Assembly: GCA_026391715.1 (NCBI GenBank)
Contig: JAPLDO010000042.1
Location: 1 to 64,000 of the forward strand
DNA: 64,000 bases
Direction of reading: 5' to 3'
Origin: Bacteroidota bacterium
GTDB taxonomy: Bacteria > Bacteroidota > Bacteroidia > Bacteroidales > FEN-979
Below are positions 8,658-17,397 of the stretch, piece by piece (position 1 is the first letter of the stretch; every line of letters begins with the position of its first letter). The notes under the pieces are model-generated. The model was not told the origin of the DNA. It was given only the letters and a program-made list of their open reading frames with translations, and made no database searches. The position numbers and the translations under genes were made by a program.

Positions 8658-9131
8658 ATGGGCACAACTGAGGAGTATTTGAACAAGGCTTTCGAAGAAG
8701 CTTTTCATTCGGTCAGAAACAATGTGGGCGGACCGTTTGGCGCAGTGGTGGTAAAGGATGGCCGGATTATCGGAAAGGGGGGAAACCGTGTTAGTTCAAC
8801 CAACGATCCTACCGCTCACGCCGAAATTGTTGCAATTCGTGAAGCATGTAATGCTATAAATAGTTTTGACCTTTCCGGTTCAGAGCTTTATACCACCTGC
8901 GAACCTTGTCCCATGTGCCTTTCAGCCATTTACTGGGCAAATATCAAACAGGTTTTTTTTAGCTCAACCCGCCATCAGGCGGCAGAAATTGGGTTTAAGG
9001 ATAATCATATTTATGAAGAACTTTCCATTCAGCCGGAGGAAAGAAAAATTCCATTCATACCTGTCAGCCATAATCTGGCAACCCAACTCTTCAGGGAATG
9101 GACCGAAAAAACCGATAAAATAGCCTATTAG
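8658..9131 (+). CDS. guaD: Guanine deaminase / CDA-fold nucleoside deaminase
   Basis: A 157-residue zinc-dependent deaminase of the cytidine deaminase fold. The zinc site and catalytic acid are in HAEIVAIREA (H54, E56), and the cysteine ligands in EPCPMC (C84, C87). Length and sequence (GPFGAVVVKDG, YWANIKQVFFSSTR) fit the small Bacillus-type guanine deaminase, which converts guanine to xanthine and ammonia, better than tRNA adenosine deaminase TadA. It is divergent from ygfK, which supports a purine-degradation role (inference). It ends just before a strong terminator. Confidence 0.85.
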   Translation: MGTTEEYLNKAFEEAFHSVRNNVGGPFGAVVVKDGRIIGKGGNRVSSTNDPTAHAEIVAIREACNAINSFDLSGSELYTTCEPCPMCLSAIYWANIKQVFFSSTRHQAAEIGFKDNHIYEELSIQPEERKIPFIPVSHNLATQLFREWTEKTDKIAY

Positions 9132-9140
9132 AACCAAAAA

Positions 9141-9172
9141 AAAAGCGAAACGATTTTCACCGTTTCGCTTTT
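9141..9172. terminator. Bidirectional intrinsic terminator
   Basis: A perfect 12-base-pair stem, AAAAGCGAAACG / CGTTTCGCTTTT, around an 8-base loop, with A and T runs on both sides. It lies between the convergent guanine deaminase and LruC lipoprotein genes and can serve both. Confidence 0.85.
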
Positions 9173-9194
9173 TAGTTAATTCTCTGTCTTTATA

Positions 9195-11237
9195 TTAGTG
9201 TGAGTAAATATACTGGGCATTCCTGTATGCCGGTTTAGCCTGATACCAGTCATAATATACAGCTCCTGCCGATTCGCCCCACGAAGTAAATTTCAGGTAA
9301 GGCTGGGTAACTTCAGCCTTCTCAACAGGATATTCAAAAGGACCCGAAACATCAATTGCCCATGAAAGATTGTTTTTCGTTACATAATAACGTCCCGACG
9401 CCGGATCGCTGTCATCCTGTGAAGTTCCAAAGAGCGACAAATCCGCGAGATTAGTTGGAGGATGATTTACAAGGTGAATTTCATGCCCGCGAACCTTATT
9501 AACAATTAGGAAGGGATTGTACGGAGGCGATCCGATGGCAGAAAGCGCGGTAGGAGTGGAAAGCGTAATCAAAATATTCATGGTATCCGGTTGCACGTAA
9601 GTAGCTCCTGGCGTAGTATTAACTCCCATTGAAGGTAGTCCGGGATAATGAAGAATATTATATCCGTTATCGAAGGCAATAATTGTAGCTTTCGATTGCC
9701 CCGCCTCGGTTCCGTTACCGCTCAGGGTGATGATGTTTTCCTGAAGATCGGTTCCGGTAACGCTGGCAATAAGCGATGGCGCAATAGGAAGTTGAATGCC
9801 GAAGCCATTATGATAACTTGCTCCCATGGCTTTGAGAATAAGTTTTGCCTTTATCTCCACAACCTTATTCTGTCCATTGGTAACCTGGTTAAAGTTGTAA
9901 TCAATTACCATATCATTGAAGTCGTAATCGCCTTTACCGGGCCACAAATCTTCAAAAGCAAGCGTTCCAACAGAAGTTTTGGTTGGATAGTAGTTGTTAA
10001 AAGCCCGCGTTGGATCGGTGGGATAATCATCAAAAGTGTCAGAAATGCCATCGTTGTCAGTATCGGTTTGGGTGTAATTCGGAAGCGGAATATTATTGGT
10101 GTTAATGGACGAAATTGGGTTAGCCGACACATAAAAAATAGCGTCATTAAAATCATTATCGGTAGAACCATCGCGCCGTTGATCTTCAAAACTGAGTAAA
10201 AACTTACCTCGACCAATGTCATTAAGCAGAACAGTATGTTGTTTTTTTGCAGGAAGCGATTCTGGGTTCAACTGATCGTCGGAATATAAAATCCAGTTTC
10301 CATTTGTAATTGTACCATTTCTGAAACCATCGGCAATGAGAACCCAGGCGATTTCTGTTCCCGGAGGAAAAGCGCCAAGATAAACTCTGTTTCCCGAAGC
10401 CAGACCGCCGCCGCTTCCACTGAATGATACATTCGGGAAAATGACATGACATGTATCAATGTCGGCAACTGTTACCGGAGGATTGTTGGTATTATATTTA
10501 TAGTACCCAAGAACGTTTCTGTACCCGGCGCCTTCATGAACAAATGTTACCCATACGTCGCAAGCATCGTCAAGAACAAGATTTCTTTCAAGTCCGGGCA
10601 GAAAATATTGAGGATGGCTTGTTGGCAGTGCGATATATTCAGGCATTGTTGCATTGATATCACTCAGCATCGAAGCGTCAATGGGGTCGTTGGTTGGAGT
10701 AAGATAAGTGGGAACGCCATTACTGTTGTATGTACCCATAGGTTTAAAAACGGAGTTCGTTGATTTAAAAGTACCGATTTCGCCATCCTTCATTGCCGGC
10801 GATTGCTTCCCGCCCAATTTACATTCCAAGTAACCGGAAGTAACTTTAACCTTTTGAAGATTTACAAATCCAATGGAATTTGTTCCAACAACCAACGAAT
10901 CATAAAGCAACGGAAAACGGTAATCGGTAGCGAAGATTCCATTGGCAGCCGTTACGCCGCTCAAAATGATTTGCCCGCTGTTTTCGGGATAATCGGTGTA
11001 AATATCTACCCTGATATTTGGAACCGGCACATCCGAATTATCAAGAGTTGATATTTTAATTCCAACCTGTCTTACCATTTCAAAGGTAAATCCTGCCGGA
11101 ACTTTCATGGTTTCAAATGAAGTGGCATTCGGCTCGGGAGGCGCAGAATTATCGGATTTTTTACATGATGTAGCAATCAGCAAAATCATAATGAATGCAG
11201 TTGCCATAAATAATTTCAAGATATTGGCGCTTTTCAT
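9195..11237 (-). CDS. LruC-domain surface lipoprotein
   Basis: A 680-residue lipoprotein: the N terminus has a hydrophobic segment ending in LLIATSC, a signal peptidase II lipobox with Cys25. The central region has a DUF4114-like segment (about 270-370) and a calcium-type aspartate-rich stretch, DTDNDGISDTFDDYPTDP. The C-terminal half (about 410-670) is an LruC domain (LAFEDLWPGKGDYDFNDMV; NKVRGHEIHLVNHPPT). LruC-domain proteins are widespread in Bacteroidetes and also known in Leptospira; their function is unsettled, probably surface binding or adhesion. It is paralogous to the next gene, with matching C-terminal halves. The two are separated by a terminator and an inverted repeat, so they are probably separate transcripts. 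Confidence 0.82.
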   Translation of the reverse strand: MKSANILKLFMATAFIMILLIATSCKKSDNSAPPEPNATSFETMKVPAGFTFEMVRQVGIKISTLDNSDVPVPNIRVDIYTDYPENSGQIILSGVTAANGIFATDYRFPLLYDSLVVGTNSIGFVNLQKVKVTSGYLECKLGGKQSPAMKDGEIGTFKSTNSVFKPMGTYNSNGVPTYLTPTNDPIDASMLSDINATMPEYIALPTSHPQYFLPGLERNLVLDDACDVWVTFVHEGAGYRNVLGYYKYNTNNPPVTVADIDTCHVIFPNVSFSGSGGGLASGNRVYLGAFPPGTEIAWVLIADGFRNGTITNGNWILYSDDQLNPESLPAKKQHTVLLNDIGRGKFLLSFEDQRRDGSTDNDFNDAIFYVSANPISSINTNNIPLPNYTQTDTDNDGISDTFDDYPTDPTRAFNNYYPTKTSVGTLAFEDLWPGKGDYDFNDMVIDYNFNQVTNGQNKVVEIKAKLILKAMGASYHNGFGIQLPIAPSLIASVTGTDLQENIITLSGNGTEAGQSKATIIAFDNGYNILHYPGLPSMGVNTTPGATYVQPDTMNILITLSTPTALSAIGSPPYNPFLIVNKVRGHEIHLVNHPPTNLADLSLFGTSQDDSDPASGRYYVTKNNLSWAIDVSGPFEYPVEKAEVTQPYLKFTSWGESAGAVYYDWYQAKPAYRNAQYIYSH

Positions 11238-11418
11238 AAGGCTTGGGTTTTAAAATATTTGAATACTGTTTAATTTTAATCCTTACTACGATAACCATGC
11301 CAGAAAATATAAATATTCATTTATGGCGGATTATCAAATAGTTAAACTAATTGATGAGCTTCATGTAAATCTCAAATTGGGAATATAGTCTCTATCAATG
11401 ATAGTATCTATTGCAATC

Positions 11419-11465
11419 AGCTTTAGCTGACTGAATCTGAATCTATTACAGTCAGCTAAAGCTGA
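11419..11465. repeat. 16-bp perfect inverted repeat containing CTTTAGCTGACTG
   Basis: CAGCTTTAGCTGACTG (11419-11434) and its exact reverse complement (11450-11465) around a 15-base loop, between the two LruC genes. The core GCTTTAGC resembles the GGCTAAAGCC repeats at 20.9, 32.3 and 50.4 kb, so it may belong to the same REP-like family. No T-run follows, and a separate terminator lies next to it. Confidence 0.6.
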
Positions 11466-11475
11466 CTGAACAAAA

Positions 11476-11507
11476 AAAAATCCCCGGTAATGTTCCCGGG
11501 GATTTTT
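11476..11507. terminator. Intrinsic terminator after the second LruC gene
   Basis: AAAAATCCCCGG (11476-11487) pairs with CCGGGGATTTTT (11496-11507) around an 8-base loop. Read on the minus strand it follows the stop codon of the 1059-residue lipoprotein gene by about 20 bases. Confidence 0.8.
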
Positions 11508-11525
11508 CTGTGTAACTTGAAACTA

Positions 11526-14500
11526 CTAATATATGAAACTGGGGTTTCGGTAGCCTGGTTTGTCCATATACCAATCCATATAAACCGCTCCCGATGACTG
11601 TGCCCATTCGGCAAAGTGCAGGTAGGCTTGAAGAATATCGGCTTTCTCAATAGGATAGTCAAAATCAACCGGAATTTCCAATCCCCAGGGTAATCCTGTT
11701 GCAGAGCGGTAATAAAATCCCAAAGCAGGATTTGAGGCGTCATTCATTGAACCAAAGTAAACCGGATTTGCTAATTGTGTTGGGGGATGATCCTTTAAAT
11801 GTACTTCCCTGGCACGATCCTGATTTACAAAGATAAACGCATTGTACGGCGGGGTTCCGATGCTGGTTTGCGGTGTTGAGAGGTGAACGGTTACCGTTTG
11901 AATCTCAGTTTGCACGGTGTATCCTCCATGAACGGTATTGATTATCGAGCGACCCAGAAGCGTGTTTACTGCATCAACAGGGATAATCACTGTATTTGTT
12001 GTATGACCTGCCTCATAGCCTTTTGGATCAATATTAACCACCGAACCAACTTTTATGCATCCCGTAACGCTTTCAATATTTGAGGGCAAGGTATTCAAAG
12101 AAACTCCAAATCCGTTGTCGAATGACGCTCCCGCAGCTTTTATCTTGAACTTTGCAATCAGATCAACAACTTTATTCTGGGCATTGGTGACTATTTTATA
12201 ATTAAAGTTCATAACGAGGTCGTTGAAATCATAATCTCCGAAAGCAGGCCATAAATCTTCAAATGCATAAGAGGCAAAATCAATTTCATTTGGATAATAT
12301 GAGTTGAAAGCGCGCGTTGCATCAGTTGGATATGCGTCAAGACCATCAGAAATACCATCTCCATCAGTATCAATCAGAGGCGGTGTGAGAACAACACATG
12401 ATATTATCAGGGTTTTGCTATCTGTTCCTGCGCTGTTGGAAGCTGTGAGCGTTACATTAGTTGTGCCTGTCGCAGTAGGAATCCCGCTGATTACACCGTA
12501 TTCGGAACTAAATGACAACCCTGCCGGAAGGTTTACAGCATTTAAAACAATGGGCTGTGTTCCTGTAGCTGTAAGCGCATAACTGAAAGGTTGATTTTTT
12601 ACTCCTTGTGCAGTTAAAAGACTTGTAATTTGCGGAGGCGTAACAGGTTCGTTGATTGTAATAACCAGAACTTTTGAGTCATTACCATATTCGTTCGAAG
12701 CTGTAAGCGTAACATTAACAACCGCCGCCTGCGATGGGGCGCCCTGAATGGTATGCGATTCTTCACTGAAATATAAACCTCCGGGAAGGTTCGTCGCATT
12801 GTATGTTATGGGCGATGAACCGCTTGCCGTTACAGTATAAGTAATAAACTGCTGCCCGGTTGTACCGTTTGCCGTAAGTGAACTTGAAATAGATGGCGGA
12901 GTTCCAACCGTAAGAATTAGAGTTTTATTATTAGTTCCGTAAGGGTTGCTTGCAGAGATGGGAATATTGTATACGCCGGCGGAAGCTGGCGATCCTGTAA
13001 TTTCATGGGTTGTTGCATTAAAGGTTAGCCCCGATGGTAAATTGGTTGCAGCATAAGTTATCGGACTTGTTCCTGAAGCGATGACGGCATAAGTGAATGA
13101 CTGGTTAACCGGAGTATGTGCGGTAAGCGTACTCGTAATTACGGGCGCAGAACCCGGACCGAGTATCGTAAAAACCAGAGTTTTTGAGTCAGTTCCAACA
13201 AGATTATCAGCGGTTAGCGCTACATTTCGCACCTGAGCCGTTGTTGGTGTTCCACTTATGGTATGGGTGGCGGCATTATATGAAAGACCTGTTGGCAGAT
13301 TGGTTGCAGTATAGGTTATCGGACCGGTACCGGTTGCAGTTATTATATATGGCGTAATTGCCTGACCAACTATTCCCGCTGCTGTAAGTGTACTTGTGAT
13401 AACAGGAGACTGGGGAGCGCTGCAATCCTGGGAGGCAATGGTATATCCCGGATTGTGCCAGGTGATATTCGGACCAAATGAGCCATTCTTTGGACTTATT
13501 GAAGATGCCCAGAAATCAATATACCCTGTAAACGATACCGAGGAGACGTTACTTGACGTCGTACCCAGCGCATGTATCTGCGCCCCCTGCGACGATGGAC
13601 CTACTATATCCCCCTCAATATTGAAAACGCCGGTTTCAATAAGGCTTTGCGATCCCAGAGAGATATGCGCGCCACCGGAAAAAATTGTTTTACCGGTAAT
13701 TTTTATATAGCCATTCTGATTGTTTACCAAGCCAGGGTTAGATGTGGAACCCGAAGTTATTTTAAAGGCTTCCGACGAAGCGCTGTTAACAAACAATTGA
13801 CAATAATTAATAATCCGTCCCTCTTCTCCGGTTTGCAAACTCTGAACCACAGTTGCATGATATTCATTAATAAAGACGCCTCTTACATCTAAACCGTTTG
13901 ACATTGTTAGCGTCCCCCAGTTATGAAGGGTTGCGTCGCTCTTGATTTGAAACTTTTTATCGTTACCGGTTTGGGCGCAGTTTGCAGTTCCGTAATTTTC
14001 AATTGTTCCATTTAAATCAGGAACCGGCAGAGTTACATATCCCGATGGGGAAATAATTAATTTCCCGGAACCGGAAAGTGATGTAATATTGGCAGTGCCA
14101 CAAATCCGTACAATCCCGTTTTGATTTATTGTCAAGCCGATATTGCTTACCGTAACTCCCGGCTGAACAACAAAAATCTGTCCCGAATTAACAGTATAGT
14201 TTCCATTATTAACGATGGGGGTTCCTGTATTACAATCATTGGATGTTATTTCAGACGATGATTTTGTTCCTGATTGTCCAAAAGTATAATTCAGGGTTGT
14301 TCCTGTTATAGGAACTGAAACGTATTCATTAATACCTTCAGGAGAAACTTTGCCAATCCATAGCTCTTTCAACCTGGAAGGCACCCGCTGGTTGGTTTTA
14401 AACTGAGCGTTGGCGTCGGTAGCTCCGGTAGCAATAAGTTTTCCGCCCGATTTTGGGTCTTCCTGATAAATTTGAATTACAGAAAGCTGTTGCGAACCCG

Positions 14501-14705
14501 AAGTAAAAACGCCGATGGTAATATCCAGGTTGATAAAATTATCAAACTGAAATGACGGGTTGATCGCTAATTCGGTGAATTTTGTAGGAACATTTGTTGA
14601 CGGTTCGCTACTTTTCCGACACCCGGTCTGAATAAAAAGCATTGAAAGCAACACAAGAGCCACTGCCAGGGTTGTGGAAGTTCTTAAAATTGAAAATGGT
14701 TTCAT
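11526..14705 (-). CDS. LruC-domain lipoprotein with four putative Ig-like repeats
   Basis: A 1059-residue lipoprotein with a hydrophobic leader ending in FIQTGC (lipobox). After a short N-terminal domain there is a repetitive beta-rich segment (about 165-425; INQNGIVRICGTANI, GSGKLIISPSGYV), then four repeats of about 88 residues (about 435-780). Each starts like PVITSTLTA and contains YTATNLPTGLSYNAATHTISGTP, typical of He_PIG 'putative Ig' domains. An aspartate-rich linker (DTDGDGISDGLDAYPTD) leads to an LruC domain (about 800-1055) like that of the neighbouring lipoprotein. The layout suggests a stalked surface protein with a C-terminal ligand-binding or adhesive head (inference). Confidence 0.83.
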   Translation of the reverse strand: MKPFSILRTSTTLAVALVLLSMLFIQTGCRKSSEPSTNVPTKFTELAINPSFQFDNFINLDITIGVFTSGSQQLSVIQIYQEDPKSGGKLIATGATDANAQFKTNQRVPSRLKELWIGKVSPEGINEYVSVPITGTTLNYTFGQSGTKSSSEITSNDCNTGTPIVNNGNYTVNSGQIFVVQPGVTVSNIGLTINQNGIVRICGTANITSLSGSGKLIISPSGYVTLPVPDLNGTIENYGTANCAQTGNDKKFQIKSDATLHNWGTLTMSNGLDVRGVFINEYHATVVQSLQTGEEGRIINYCQLFVNSASSEAFKITSGSTSNPGLVNNQNGYIKITGKTIFSGGAHISLGSQSLIETGVFNIEGDIVGPSSQGAQIHALGTTSSNVSSVSFTGYIDFWASSISPKNGSFGPNITWHNPGYTIASQDCSAPQSPVITSTLTAAGIVGQAITPYIITATGTGPITYTATNLPTGLSYNAATHTISGTPTTAQVRNVALTADNLVGTDSKTLVFTILGPGSAPVITSTLTAHTPVNQSFTYAVIASGTSPITYAATNLPSGLTFNATTHEITGSPASAGVYNIPISASNPYGTNNKTLILTVGTPPSISSSLTANGTTGQQFITYTVTASGSSPITYNATNLPGGLYFSEESHTIQGAPSQAAVVNVTLTASNEYGNDSKVLVITINEPVTPPQITSLLTAQGVKNQPFSYALTATGTQPIVLNAVNLPAGLSFSSEYGVISGIPTATGTTNVTLTASNSAGTDSKTLIISCVVLTPPLIDTDGDGISDGLDAYPTDATRAFNSYYPNEIDFASYAFEDLWPAFGDYDFNDLVMNFNYKIVTNAQNKVVDLIAKFKIKAAGASFDNGFGVSLNTLPSNIESVTGCIKVGSVVNIDPKGYEAGHTTNTVIIPVDAVNTLLGRSIINTVHGGYTVQTEIQTVTVHLSTPQTSIGTPPYNAFIFVNQDRAREVHLKDHPPTQLANPVYFGSMNDASNPALGFYYRSATGLPWGLEIPVDFDYPIEKADILQAYLHFAEWAQSSGAVYMDWYMDKPGYRNPSFIY

Positions 14706-14726
14706 AATTTATTTTTTTTGTTTGTT

Positions 14727-14734
14727 CAAAGATA
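14727..14734 (-). promoter_or_regulatory. Possible -7 box of the LruC/Ig lipoprotein gene
   Basis: On the minus strand TATCTTTG matches TAnnTTTG about 21 bases before the ATG. A TTTG lies 14 bases further upstream, shorter than the usual 19-20, so the match is incomplete. Confidence 0.35.
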
Positions 14735-14838
14735 CCTAAAAATCGTACCAAACTCTGAATATTTTAATTAATTATTGATAAACAATACCTTAGATTAACT
14801 CACCAGAAAATAAGTGTCTTAAATTGGGAATAATTGTC

Positions 14839-15186
14839 TCAAATCATTCTGAACTGGGAATTCACAACCAGTAAAATCTCTTCGAGGTTTTTAAGAAGAT
14901 TTAAAAACAGAGGTTCATTGGCGGGCGACAACTCCAATTTCTCAAGCTGTTGGATAATTTCAACTATGCTACATACTCCCATAACCATTAATGAAGGTTT
15001 CATTTTATGGAGGATGGCTTTAACCTTTGCAAAGTTTCCGGCGTCAATAAAATTTCTGATCTCCTGCATCGCTGTTTCATTTTGAGAAATAAAAAGCGAG
15101 ATCATTTCATGAAAGAAAAGTTCATCGCTTTCTGCAATGATCCGGAGTTCCTTAAGGTCGTATAACTTTTCCGGTTTTTTTTTCAT
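14839..15186 (-). CDS. HPt (histidine phosphotransfer) domain protein
   Basis: A 115-residue, all-helical single-domain protein. The segment FAKVKAILHKMKPSLMVMG carries the likely phosphorylated histidine (H60) in the HxxK arrangement of HPt domains. It would relay phosphate between a hybrid kinase and a response regulator. It follows the sigma-54 response regulator gene by 13 bases on the same strand, so that regulator is a plausible partner. No hybrid kinase is encoded nearby. Confidence 0.78.
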   Translation of the reverse strand: MKKKPEKLYDLKELRIIAESDELFFHEMISLFISQNETAMQEIRNFIDAGNFAKVKAILHKMKPSLMVMGVCSIVEIIQQLEKLELSPANEPLFLNLLKNLEEILLVVNSQFRMI

Positions 15187-15199
15187 GGCTTTACAGTAG

Positions 15200-16546
15200 T
15201 CAGATCAGGTTGTTTTGCTTCATCCGGTAAAGGGTTGATTTCCCAATACCCAGTTTTTTGGAAACCAGCACAATGTCATCCTTGTATTTATCGAGGTATG
15301 ATTTGATGATGATCCTGGTATATTCTTCCATAGTCATTTCTCCGGAATTAAGAAAATCAGTTGGCAAGGTTGTTTGAGAGAAGATGATATCCTCCGGCGT
15401 CAATGTTTTTCCGTTCGACATAACTACCGAAAGATCAATAATTGCTTTAAGTTCCCTGATGTTCCCCGGATAGGAATAACGGAGCAGTTTTTCACTTGCC
15501 TCACTTGAAAACCCGACAGGAATCAGATTATTTTCTTTACAAAACGATTCAGCAAAATGTTTGGCAAGGATTAGAATATCATTGGTTCGTTCGCGCAGGG
15601 GCGGCAAATGGATAGGCAGACCAAGCAACCGATAAAAAAGATCCTGTCGGAAATTGCCTTTGGCAACTTCATCTTTTAAATCGCGATGGGTTGCAACAAT
15701 GAGTCGGAGATCGAGGGAAATAGTATCTTTCCCGCCAATTCTCACAAGCTCCCGCTCCTGAATCACCCTGAGTAACTTTGATTGAAGGGCAATATCCATA
15801 TCGCCAATCTCATCAAGAAACAGCGTTCCTTCGCTGGCTTCCTCAAACTTACCGGTTTTTCGGGTGTTAGCTCCGGTAAAGGCGCCCTTTTCATAACCAA
15901 AGAGTTCACTTTCCAGTAAATCCTTGGGAATTGCCGACATATTTACAGCAACAAATGGTTTTTTCCTGCGTATCGAATTATAATGAATGGCTTTTGCCAC
16001 TACTTCTTTTCCTGTTCCGGTTTCACCTGTAATAGAAACATTAATATTGGTCTTGCTCGCCTTTTCAATAAGCGAATATATATTTCTGACCTCCTGACTG
16101 TTTCCAACTATCGTCTTTTCAAAATCATATTTGCGGGCAACCTCTTCCTGTAGCTTTTCAACCTGTTTTTTCAACGCCCTGTTTTCGCGAATGCGCAGGA
16201 TTGCATTCCATAACCGCGACCTGGAATCCTGATCCTTTACAATGTAATCATAAGCGCCATCTTTTAATAAACCAAGCGCGGTTGAAATGTCCTTCTGTCC
16301 GGAAACAATAATAACCTGGGTTTCCGGACTGATTTGCCGAATCTTCTTTAATACCAAGGCTCCATTCAAATCCGGAAGGTTATAATCGAGCGTCACCACA
16401 TCCGGCTTCAGATGGATGTTATCAATAAACTCCTTACCGGTTAAAAAAAGCCGGGTATCGTAATCCGGGTTCGATGAAATAAAATGTTTCAGATATTCTC
16501 CATAAAACTTATCATCCTCAACAATGAAAATTGAAAAACTGTTCAT
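15200..16546 (-). CDS. Sigma-54-dependent response regulator (NtrC family)
   Basis: A 448-residue regulator. The receiver domain (1-120) has phospho-acceptor D54 (DVVTLDYNLPD). The AAA+ domain (about 142-370) has Walker A GETGTGKE (174-181) and the sigma-54-contacting GAFTGA loop (221-226). A Fis-type helix-turn-helix closes the protein (VLVSKKLGIGKSTLYRMK). It should activate sigma-54 promoters upon phosphorylation. It forms a likely operon with the HPt gene downstream. It may control the neighbouring LruC lipoproteins, but I found no convincing -24/-12 site in front of them. Confidence 0.88.
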   Translation of the reverse strand: MNSFSIFIVEDDKFYGEYLKHFISSNPDYDTRLFLTGKEFIDNIHLKPDVVTLDYNLPDLNGALVLKKIRQISPETQVIIVSGQKDISTALGLLKDGAYDYIVKDQDSRSRLWNAILRIRENRALKKQVEKLQEEVARKYDFEKTIVGNSQEVRNIYSLIEKASKTNINVSITGETGTGKEVVAKAIHYNSIRRKKPFVAVNMSAIPKDLLESELFGYEKGAFTGANTRKTGKFEEASEGTLFLDEIGDMDIALQSKLLRVIQERELVRIGGKDTISLDLRLIVATHRDLKDEVAKGNFRQDLFYRLLGLPIHLPPLRERTNDILILAKHFAESFCKENNLIPVGFSSEASEKLLRYSYPGNIRELKAIIDLSVVMSNGKTLTPEDIIFSQTTLPTDFLNSGEMTMEEYTRIIIKSYLDKYKDDIVLVSKKLGIGKSTLYRMKQNNLI

Positions 16547-16608
16547 GATTTCCTGAATTGGGAATTTGGTTTCAATTTGACATAGTTTCCCGAAAGCAAA
16601 TGTATAAA

Positions 16609-16677
16609 TAAATAGCGAGGTGGAGAGGCAGCAAGGCAGCGAAATAGTAAAATAGCGAAAATGGTGAAATGAAATAG
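16609..16677. repeat. Low-complexity AGCGA/GGCAGC repeat tract
   Basis: Degenerate short direct repeats (aatagcgagg, ggcagcaaggcagcgaaatag, aaaatagcgaaaatggtg) in the intergenic region between the divergent regulator and TonB-C genes. The units vary in length and look like a decayed tandem repeat. No hairpin or ORF is seen in it. Confidence 0.45.
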
Positions 16678-16678
16678 T

Positions 16679-16686
16679 TATCTTTG
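16679..16686 (+). promoter_or_regulatory. Possible -7 box for the TonB-C-like gene
   Basis: TATCTTTG matches TAnnTTTG, 30 bases before the ATG at 16717. The upstream region is the low-complexity tract and has no TTG at the right distance. Confidence 0.35.
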
Positions 16687-16716
16687 TGGAGGAGATAAAA
16701 AAAGAAAAAAAAGAAA

Positions 16717-17175
16717 ATGGCTGAATTTCATAAAAAAAAGCAGTTTCTGAATATGCCTAAATATCCGGGTGGCGGCGAGGCATTTAAGGCATTTGTCGCT
16801 GAAAATTTGCATTATCCTGTAGAAGCGATGGAGGCAAATATTGAAGGAAGCGTTATGGTTGAGTACGATGTTCACGATACCGGCGAGGTTTCAAATTCGC
16901 ATATTATCAAAGGTTTGGGATATGGTTGCGATGAAGAAGCAATCAGGGTGATAAATTTGCTGAAGTTCGAAAAGGTAAAAAACAGGGGGCTTCGCGTAAA
17001 AATGACTACCAAAACCACTATCCATTTCAGGTTGCCGGGTGGCGTTAGAATCAATTATGCAGTTACAAATACCAATGAAACTGAAAAAATCAAAGACCCT
17101 GAAAAAAATAAGCCAGGTCAGGTTAAATATGAATACACAATATCATTTTCGGGCGACCAATCCGAAATAGTTTAA
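16717..17175 (+). CDS. TonB C-terminal-domain-like protein without membrane anchor
   Basis: A 152-residue protein matching the TonB C-terminal fold: PKYPGGGEAFKAFVAENLHYPVEAMEANIEGSV, then VEYDVHDTGEVS and GCDEEAIRVINLLKFE. In energy-transducing TonB this domain contacts outer-membrane receptors. Here the N-terminal membrane helix and proline-rich spacer are absent and there is no signal peptide, so it is not a standard transducer; a cytoplasmic protein that borrows the fold is possible. It is divergent from the response regulator. The role is unknown. Confidence 0.72.
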   Translation: MAEFHKKKQFLNMPKYPGGGEAFKAFVAENLHYPVEAMEANIEGSVMVEYDVHDTGEVSNSHIIKGLGYGCDEEAIRVINLLKFEKVKNRGLRVKMTTKTTIHFRLPGGVRINYAVTNTNETEKIKDPEKNKPGQVKYEYTISFSGDQSEIV

Positions 17176-17228
17176 CTGCTTATCTGCTGTGGTCAAGTTG
17201 TAAATAAGTTTGGAGCAGGTATTATGAA

Positions 17229-17320
17229 GAATAATGTCACCCCTCCGGGGTTTACAAAAACTTCGATCGTATAAAAGGTTGGTTGGTTACCAATCCCGAA
17301 GGTATGACATGATTATAGAA
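17229..17320. repeat. TTCGGG-type inverted-repeat element
   Basis: The left arm AATAATGTCACCCCTCCGGG and the right arm, which reads TAATCATGTCATACCTTCGG when reverse-complemented, are imperfect inverted copies about 90 bases apart. Related arms occur at 22931-22960, 23206-23230 and 56095-56118, so this is a dispersed intergenic element, with no coding capacity. Confidence 0.6.
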
Positions 17321-17397
17321 AAGAGATGTTATGATCCTTGAGAACGATAAACTTTTTTATGCAAATAAGCAGTTTTTACTAAGCAAACCATTTATAT

